Below the pieces are notes generated by a model. The model was not told where the DNA came from. It made no database searches and worked only from the letters and a program-made list of their open reading frames with translations. 5,422 bases of DNA from Clostridiales bacterium (GTDB lineage: Bacteria > Bacillota > Desulfitobacteriia > Desulfitobacteriales > Desulfitobacteriaceae): NCBI GenBank assembly GCA_027357125.1, contig DAHVVW010000172.1, forward strand, positions 1 through 5,422, read 5' to 3'. The position numbers and the translations under genes were made by a program. Positions 1-3,655 of the stretch are shown here, piece after piece. Within the stretch, counting starts at the first letter, position 1; the number at the start of each line of letters is the position of its first letter.

Positions 1-237
1 CAGGATTTCAGGGTCCAGCTTTCCCCACGATTCAACCTCCAGGAAACTCAGTTCCAGTTCCTCAAGTTCCTGGAAGCTCCTTGGGATGTAGTTCAGTTCC
101 TTGCCGTTTTTCTTGTAGGTTTCCTGCCGTTCGTTCAGAGCATGGTTGTAGAGTTTGCGGCAAAGCTTCAGGATATAGAACATCAAGCGCTGCTGTTCTT
201 TAGACGGGCGGATTTCAAACCGGTAAACCATTTGCAT
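1..237 (-). CDS. tnpB: TnpB (IS605 OrfB-type RNA-guided nuclease), N-terminal 79 residues only
   Basis: TnpB proteins are RuvC-like nucleases of IS200/IS605 elements, ancestral to Cas12, guided by an RNA made from the element's right end. They cut the vacated donor site and so favour retention of the element. Only residues 1-79 are visible and the gene runs open off the left edge. The fragment matches the N-terminal helix-turn-helix region of OrfB proteins: a YRFEIRPSKEQ opening, a KLCRKLYNHALNER helix near residues 24-37, then a Y-K-G-K stretch near 41-47. The DED catalytic residues and C-terminal zinc finger lie outside the window, so activity cannot be judged. The ATG at 237 is chosen as the first in-frame start; a second ATG at 231 is also possible. 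An AAGGAG at 258-253 lies inside the end of tnpA, 15 bases upstream, which is a long spacing. The tnpA stop is only four bases away, suggesting coupled translation. Confidence 0.82.
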   Translation of the reverse strand, partial: MQMVYRFEIRPSKEQQRLMFYILKLCRKLYNHALNERQETYKKNGKELNYIPRSFQELEELELSFLEVESWGKLDPEIL

Positions 238-241
238 ATTC

Positions 242-646
242 TCATCTCTTTTCTCCTTGAGACTCGATATACTTTTTGAGGATGTCCAAAGGTGCTCCAC
301 CGGTTGTCAATAAACAGTAGCTTTGAGACCAGAAATATTCTTTCCAGAGTTTGTCGCGGACGTGAGGAAATTCTTTCTTAAGCAGACGCGATGAGGCACT
401 TTTGAAAGCATTGATATATTTAGATAACGTAGAATTAGGATGAGCCTTGAAGACAATGTGGATATGGTCTCGGTCATGATTGTATTCCAGATAGGTAATA
501 TGATAGTTTTTGCCGATAGTTTCCCCGATCTCCCGTATACGGAGGGCCATTGTCTCATCAATGACCTTTCGGCGGTACTTAACGACCAAAACCAAATGAT
601 AAGTAAGCAAGAATACTGAGTGATTGTTATTATCTAACTGACGCAC
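242..646 (-). CDS. tnpA: IS200/IS605-family Y1 (HUH) single-strand transposase TnpA
   Basis: This is a 134-residue protein of the size usual for Y1 transposases (about 130-155). TnpA dimers bind hairpins at the element ends, cut single-stranded DNA through a tyrosine that forms a 5'-phosphotyrosine link, and paste the circle 3' of a short target. The HUH metal-binding motif is H61-I62-H63 within DRDHIHIVF. The catalytic tyrosine is Y126, in a KKYIESQ helix with Q130 near the C-terminus. The family motifs LTYHLVLVVKYRRKV (14-28) and LWKEYFWSQSY (100-110) are present, and no frameshift or stop is visible, so the enzyme looks intact. The start is a GTG at 646-644, with AAAGGA (660-655) eight bases upstream. 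The gene is followed after four bases by tnpB. The leader is structured (see 649-679) and probably limits translation, as is known for IS200. Confidence 0.93.
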   Translation of the reverse strand: MRQLDNNNHSVFLLTYHLVLVVKYRRKVIDETMALRIREIGETIGKNYHITYLEYNHDRDHIHIVFKAHPNSTLSKYINAFKSASSRLLKKEFPHVRDKLWKEYFWSQSYCLLTTGGAPLDILKKYIESQGEKR

Positions 647-648
647 AA

Positions 649-679
649 AATCAGTCCTTTATTACATTTACGACTGATT
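649..679 (-). promoter_or_regulatory. 8-bp inverted repeat overlapping the tnpA ribosome-binding site
   Basis: On the plus strand AATCAGTC (649-656) and GACTGATT (672-679) are perfect reverse complements separated by 15 bases. In a minus-strand transcript they would form a hairpin. The downstream arm contains the last two bases of the AAAGGA Shine-Dalgarno sequence (660-655), and the loop holds the rest, just before the GTG start at 646. A further TCAGT copy after the start codon could pair alternatively with the same arm, around the GTG itself. Sequestration of the tnpA ribosome-binding site is established for IS200 of Salmonella. Its operation here is inferred from the sequence alone. A DNA operator for a dimeric regulator is an alternative reading. 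Confidence 0.6.
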
Positions 680-681
680 AC

Positions 682-687
682 ATTATA
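682..687 (-). promoter_or_regulatory. Putative -10 box of the tnpA promoter
   Basis: A perfect TATAAT reads 687-682 on the minus strand, 36 bases before the tnpA start codon. No good -35 lies at 16-18 bases: the best candidate is ATGGTA at 18 bases, matching three of six consensus positions. There is no TGn extension either. If used, transcription would begin near 676-674, inside the upstream arm of the inverted repeat at 679-672. Confidence 0.4.
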
Positions 688-706
688 CCGGAAAAGCTTG
701 CCAAAT

Positions 707-743
707 ACCATAGGGTTTTCTAGGATAGGGCCCAAAATATGGT
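707..743 (-). repeat. Imperfect inverted repeat in the IS left-end leader
   Basis: Plus-strand ACCATA-GGG (707-715) faces CCC-AAAA-TATGGT (731-743). This gives 6 + 3 base pairs separated by a one-sided AAAA bulge, with a 15-base interior. It lies between the outer palindrome and the tnpA -10 box. It could be a second TnpA-recognised subterminal structure or part of a folded leader RNA. No function can be assigned from sequence alone. Confidence 0.35.
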
Positions 744-770
744 CTCGTTTTTGGCGCGTATAGCGATTCA

Positions 771-795
771 TCCCCCGCCTGCAGAGGACGGGGGA
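771..795 (-). repeat. IS left-end imperfect palindrome with bulged T (TnpA binding hairpin)
   Basis: Read on the minus strand, TCCCCCG (795-789), an unpaired T (788) and CCT (787-785) form the 5' arm. A CTGC loop (784-781) follows, then AGG (780-778) and CGGGGGA (777-771). The stem is ten base pairs interrupted by one extrahelical T. A GC-rich hairpin with a single bulged base close to the tip is the hallmark recognised by IS605-group TnpA, for example in IS608. TTAC (805-802) lies six bases before the outer T-A pair. The sequence after the stem has no T-run, so this is not a normal intrinsic terminator for htrA, although it may impede read-through somewhat. Confidence 0.75.
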
Positions 796-801
796 CTTCT
801 C

Positions 802-826
802 GTAAGTCATGTTAAACTTTAGGAAC
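802..826. other. 25-bp htrA-IS junction with TTAC at the inferred insertion point
   Basis: Between the htrA stop and the inferred IS tip lie only 25 bases, ending on the minus strand in TTAC (805-802). There is no hairpin with a T-run here, so whatever terminator or downstream gene originally followed htrA has been separated from it by the element. TTAC is the target used by IS608; its use here is inferred from position only. Confidence 0.45.
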
Positions 827-1972
827 TCACGACTTTAACTCTCCCAGCGCCACCTTAACATCCTTGCTCGTTCCCTGCCGGAAGTACGTTACGGTAATAC
901 TGTCACCCGGCTTATACTTAAACAGTTCGTGAGTCAGTTCAAGGGAATTGCTGATTTCGACACCGTTGATTTTCGTGAGCACATCACCTGCTTTAATCCC
1001 TGCTTTGTCGGCAGGTCCGCCTAACGAAGCCTGAGCCACATAAGCGCCGGCTGGCCACCCTCTTTGCGAGGCGTACTCAACCGTGTACCGGTCATCGATT
1101 TGAACCAAGAGTCCCGGATGACTGGCATATCCTTTTTCGATCAACTGTTGTACTGTAGGCATTGCATCAGAAATAGGAATAGCAAAACCCATTCCTTCAA
1201 ACCCGGGTTCCTGATTCTTGGCGGAATTAATTCCTACCACCTGCCCCTGATAGTTGACTAACGGCCCGCCGCTGTTGCCCGGGTTGATAGCCGCGTCAGT
1301 CTGAATCAAGTTAAAGCTGGATTCCCCCTGGAGCATTAAAAACCTGTTGGTCGCAGAGACCACTCCTGTTGTTACTGAGCGCGCAAACTCCTGCCCGCCC
1401 GGATTGCCAATCGCCACCACTGGTTCCCCTACCTGGAGCTTGGTCGAGTCCCCAAGATGTACTGCCGTCAGATTCTTCGTATCATCGATCTTGACTACAG
1501 CCAAGTCTGTGCGTGTATCTGCCCCAACCACTTTACCATTAACATTGCGCCCATCAGCCAGGCTTACCACGACTTTTTCCGCTTTTTCTATTACGTGATT
1601 GTTTGTGACTATATAGCCATTTTTGGCATCAACGATGAAACCGGATCCGCTGCCCGCTTCCGCTAATTCCGACCCGCCAAAAAAACTTCCCTGTGTCCGA
1701 AAGTTAGCAATCCCCACCACTGCCGGTCCTAGCGCTTTCGCAATCTCCACCACGGGAAATTTAGAAGAATCAGGGTCAACACTTACCGGCGGCGAACCAC
1801 TTTGCCCTAAAATCACTTGCGGGGTATTGGTTTGTTGCCTGCCATAGAGATTTTGAGCGAGCGACCCGCCAATTAGCCCACCTAAGAGCGCACTGATGAG
1901 GGCTACTACAATAAGCGGAAAAGAGCGCGGTTTCCGTCCATGAGAGTAATTGGAATTGTCATAATAGCTCAT
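827..1972 (-). CDS. htrA: HtrA/DegP-like membrane-anchored serine protease with one PDZ domain
   Basis: This 381-residue S1C-family protease degrades or handles misfolded proteins on the outer face of the membrane. The N-terminus is a short basic cytoplasmic tail (through R17) followed by one hydrophobic anchor at about 19-38. The trypsin-like domain spans roughly 72-280. Its catalytic triad is visible as H126 (TNNHVI), D156 (TDLAVV) and S234 (NPGNSGGPL). A single PDZ domain fills about 287-376, with GLLV (287-290) at the start and a GPADKAGIKAGD block at 319-330. One PDZ and one anchor is the Gram-positive form, as in HtrC/YyxA and HtrA of Bacillus. The ATG start is supported by AAGGAGGA (1988-1981) eight bases upstream. 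It follows walJ by 18 bp, matching the wal-cluster order known in Firmicutes, where rlmH often comes next. Here an insertion sequence begins about 25 bp after the stop. Subfamily naming (htrA, htrC, degP) is not certain. Confidence 0.95.
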   Translation of the reverse strand: MSYYDNSNYSHGRKPRSFPLIVVALISALLGGLIGGSLAQNLYGRQQTNTPQVILGQSGSPPVSVDPDSSKFPVVEIAKALGPAVVGIANFRTQGSFFGGSELAEAGSGSGFIVDAKNGYIVTNNHVIEKAEKVVVSLADGRNVNGKVVGADTRTDLAVVKIDDTKNLTAVHLGDSTKLQVGEPVVAIGNPGGQEFARSVTTGVVSATNRFLMLQGESSFNLIQTDAAINPGNSGGPLVNYQGQVVGINSAKNQEPGFEGMGFAIPISDAMPTVQQLIEKGYASHPGLLVQIDDRYTVEYASQRGWPAGAYVAQASLGGPADKAGIKAGDVLTKINGVEISNSLELTHELFKYKPGDSITVTYFRQGTSKDVKVALGELKS

Positions 1973-1990
1973 GACACTTTTCCTCCTTTT

Positions 1991-2800
1991 TTAGTTTTCA
2001 CGCAACACAATTAATTCATGTGGAGTATGACGGGGTGCCACCCGCAGGCGCAGGTCTTTATTTTTTCTTATAGGTCGGGAAGCACGCAAGGCCCGAACTA
2101 CAGTAGCGAGAGCAATCTCAGGTGTGTTATTCTCCTCGCTTAAATGGGCTAAAACTACCCTTTGCGTGTTTTCGCCGATCCACTCCAGAAGTCCCTCGGC
2201 CAGCTGGCGGTTGGCCAGATGCCCGTAAATGCTGCTGATTCTTTTCTTAAGATACCAAGGATAAGGCCCCTGCCACAGCTTGTCCTCGTCATGATTAGCT
2301 TCCACCACCAAGGCATCGCATTCCTTTAAGCAGCGGTGCATTTCCTCCGTAATCGTGCCACTGTCTGTGGCAATTCCAAGAGCAAGCACTCCCTGACCAG
2401 GCAGGCGGCGTTCGATCCGCAAGCCATAACTTTCTCTGCTGTCATGAGAGGTCGCAAACATCTCTATTTCTAAACCGGCACAGCTAAACTTATTGTTTAC
2501 TTCAATGCGCTGATTATCCGCCAGTTTTCCGACAGACTGTTCCATTTCTCCCCAAATAGCCTGTGACGTATAAATAGGAATTTTTAATTTACGGGCCAAA
2601 GCACCAACACCTTTGATATGGTCAATATGTTCGTGAGTCACAATAATCCCTTCGACTTGGGCAGGCGGAACATTAAGAAGTGTCAGGTTATGTAGCAGGC
2701 TTCTCATGCTGATTCCCGAGTCTACCAGAAAACTGCGCTCATCCTGACCCACCAAAATTGCATTACCTGAACTCCCGCTGGCCAGCGTTGCGAAATGCAA
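1991..2800 (-). CDS. walJ: WalJ/YycJ (VicX) metallo-beta-lactamase-fold hydrolase, probable nuclease
   Basis: This is a 269-residue metallo-beta-lactamase-fold protein of the WalJ/YycJ/VicX family. It is a cytoplasmic enzyme encoded with the WalRK system in Firmicutes and implicated in exonuclease or DNA-repair functions. Residues are counted from the TTG start at 2800. The opening HFATLASGSSGNA is the family signature. The metal motif THEHIDH supplies H56, H58, D60 and H61. Further likely ligands are H119 (TSHDS), D146 (ATDSG) and a C-terminal H219 (LAHLSEENN); GHLAN contains H194. All key residues are present, so it should be active. TTG at 2800 is preferred because GGAGGAAGGAG (2820-2810) sits nine bases before it and because relatives start close to this point. 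A longer reading from TTG at 2836 would translate through that Shine-Dalgarno and has no ribosome-binding site of its own. walR, walK and yycH/I are not in the window; a TPR gene lies upstream instead. Confidence 0.94.
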   Translation of the reverse strand: MHFATLASGSSGNAILVGQDERSFLVDSGISMRSLLHNLTLLNVPPAQVEGIIVTHEHIDHIKGVGALARKLKIPIYTSQAIWGEMEQSVGKLADNQRIEVNNKFSCAGLEIEMFATSHDSRESYGLRIERRLPGQGVLALGIATDSGTITEEMHRCLKECDALVVEANHDEDKLWQGPYPWYLKKRISSIYGHLANRQLAEGLLEWIGENTQRVVLAHLSEENNTPEIALATVVRALRASRPIRKNKDLRLRVAPRHTPHELIVLREN

Positions 2801-2809
2801 GGTGAATTT

Positions 2810-2820
2810 CTCCTTCCTCC
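2810..2820 (-). promoter_or_regulatory. walJ ribosome-binding site that fixes the start
   Basis: GGAGGAAGGAG reads 2820-2810 on the minus strand, a double Shine-Dalgarno match. It is nine bases from the TTG at 2800 and falls inside the longer open frame that begins at 2836, which argues for the shorter protein. Confidence 0.8.
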
Positions 2821-2896
2821 GGACATTATTAAACAAAGGACGTTCACTACGGAGTTAAATTTCTGCGAACATCCGATGAATATTGCTGGCAAAAAA

Positions 2897-3586
2897 TTAT
2901 TTGCCGCTGGCAGGGCTATTTGAACTGCCGCTGCTTGAAGAAGCTCCATTTGCAGCAGGTCCATTTAATGAAGCCTCCACTTGGTCTTGCGCCGCCGTGA
3001 TCAGAGTTTGCAGAATTTGTTTGTCCTGGTCTGAGGAGCTCACTCCTGAGGCTTTCTGCCACACGCGCACAGCCCCTGCATAGTCCTTTTTGGCATCAAA
3101 GAGAAACCTGCCATAGTTGAACAAGGCGGGGTAAAAATCTGGGTTCTCGGCTAAAACCGCTTGGAAACTCTTTTCGGCCAGATCATTGTTCCCGGCATTA
3201 AAAGCAGCAGTTGCCAGATCTGCCGTGATATTAATATCTTTTTTGCTTGCAAGCACCGTTTGATAGGAAGTGACAGCCTGTTCCAAATATCCCTTAGCTT
3301 CGTCCGGAGCCAAATCAAAGGCCATCATCCCCAAGTCGTAATAGGTATTGCCTAGCTGCGTCTGGAGCTCGAGATTGTCTGGGTTCGCCTTAACCGCTTC
3401 AGTTAAAGCTTGGGCCGAACTTTTCAGGTCTGCAAATTCGCGCGCCGGGTCAGGGGCGCTCACTGCAGAAGGGTTAGCCGCCGGAAGCCCCCCGCCATAA
3501 AAATAACTCAAAATAGCCGAGCCCACCATGCTAAAAGCCATAACAATAGCCAGGATCATCGCTCCAATGCGGTGCCTGCGTTTCAC
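2897..3586 (-). CDS. Membrane-anchored tetratricopeptide-repeat protein of unknown role
   Basis: This protein has about 229 residues, with a basic N-terminus (KRRHR), a single hydrophobic segment at about 8-29, and then a mostly soluble body. The arrangement predicts a membrane anchor or uncleaved signal with the body outside the cytoplasm. The body, about 50-205, is helical with TPR-like units. The clearest are a QTQLGNTYYDLGMMAF unit, a TADLATAAFNAGNNDLAEKSFQ unit and a YPALFNYGRFLFDAKKDYAGA unit, the second ending in the common ENPDF turn. The last 20 residues are a Gly/Ser/Asn/Ala-rich low-complexity tail. TPRs bind proteins, so this is likely a scaffold or assembly factor. I do not recognise a specific family. 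The start is GTG at 3586, because AAGGGGG (3600-3594) is seven bases from it but only one base from the ATG at 3592. The gene lies 69 bp after the molybdopterin oxidoreductase and 96 bp before walJ, and could be co-transcribed with either. Confidence 0.85.
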   Translation of the reverse strand: MKRRHRIGAMILAIVMAFSMVGSAILSYFYGGGLPAANPSAVSAPDPAREFADLKSSAQALTEAVKANPDNLELQTQLGNTYYDLGMMAFDLAPDEAKGYLEQAVTSYQTVLASKKDINITADLATAAFNAGNNDLAEKSFQAVLAENPDFYPALFNYGRFLFDAKKDYAGAVRVWQKASGVSSSDQDKQILQTLITAAQDQVEASLNGPAANGASSSSGSSNSPASGK

Positions 3587-3593
3587 AGTCATA

Positions 3594-3600
3594 CCCCCTT
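3594..3600 (-). promoter_or_regulatory. Ribosome-binding site of the TPR gene, favouring the GTG start
   Basis: AAGGGGG reads 3600-3594 on the minus strand. One base separates it from ATG (3592-3590), too close for efficient initiation. Seven bases separate it from GTG (3586-3584). The difference is only two residues (Met-Thr). Confidence 0.55.
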
Positions 3601-3655
3601 ATCGAATTCATGAAATCTCAAATTCAGTCCCTAAATCCTAAGGAGATGTCAGCAC

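Larger units (their letters stand above)
1..801 (-). mobile_element. IS200/IS605-family insertion sequence, left-end portion (truncated by window edge)
   Basis: This stretch holds, in minus-strand order, a left end with a bulged palindrome (795-771), a non-coding leader, an intact Y1 transposase gene tnpA, and the start of tnpB in the same orientation. That is the tnpA-then-tnpB layout of many IS605-group elements. Such elements move as single-stranded DNA through TnpA, have no terminal inverted repeats, make no target duplication, and insert 3' of a short target sequence. The outer tip is placed at about 801 because TTAC (805-802) directly precedes it, six bases before the palindrome's outer base pair; this tip is inferred. 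The right end is beyond base 1. Base composition is visibly more AT-rich than the flanking genes: 421-480 has 24 G/C of 60, whereas 1261-1320 in htrA has 36 of 60. This is compatible with separate ancestry. Confidence 0.85.

Noticed and set aside
771..795. GC-rich hairpin as the htrA transcription terminator
   Set aside because: The minus-strand sequence after the stem is ATGAATCGC with no T-tract, and the bulged T and position fit an IS605-type end better.
1064..1847. Several plus-strand open frames inside htrA
   Set aside because: They lie wholly antisense to a gene with a full catalytic triad and strong ribosome-binding site. Their translations show no recognisable domain and no well-placed Shine-Dalgarno was evident.
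2801..2896. A promoter for walJ in the 96-bp gap
   Set aside because: TTGCCA and TTTAAC-like -35 candidates have no matching -10 at 16-18 bases, and TTTAAT sits at the wrong distance. A promoter may exist but is not supported by the sequence.
2888..2905. Short inverted repeat GGCAAA/TTTGCC across the TPR gene stop codon as a terminator
   Set aside because: It has only six base pairs, half of them A-T, a stem that includes coding sequence, and no T-run after it on the minus strand. It is too weak to call.
3604..3625. GAATT/AATTC inverted repeat upstream of the TPR gene
   Set aside because: It has five A-T-rich base pairs with a 12-base loop, which is within chance expectation, and it has no nearby promoter elements.
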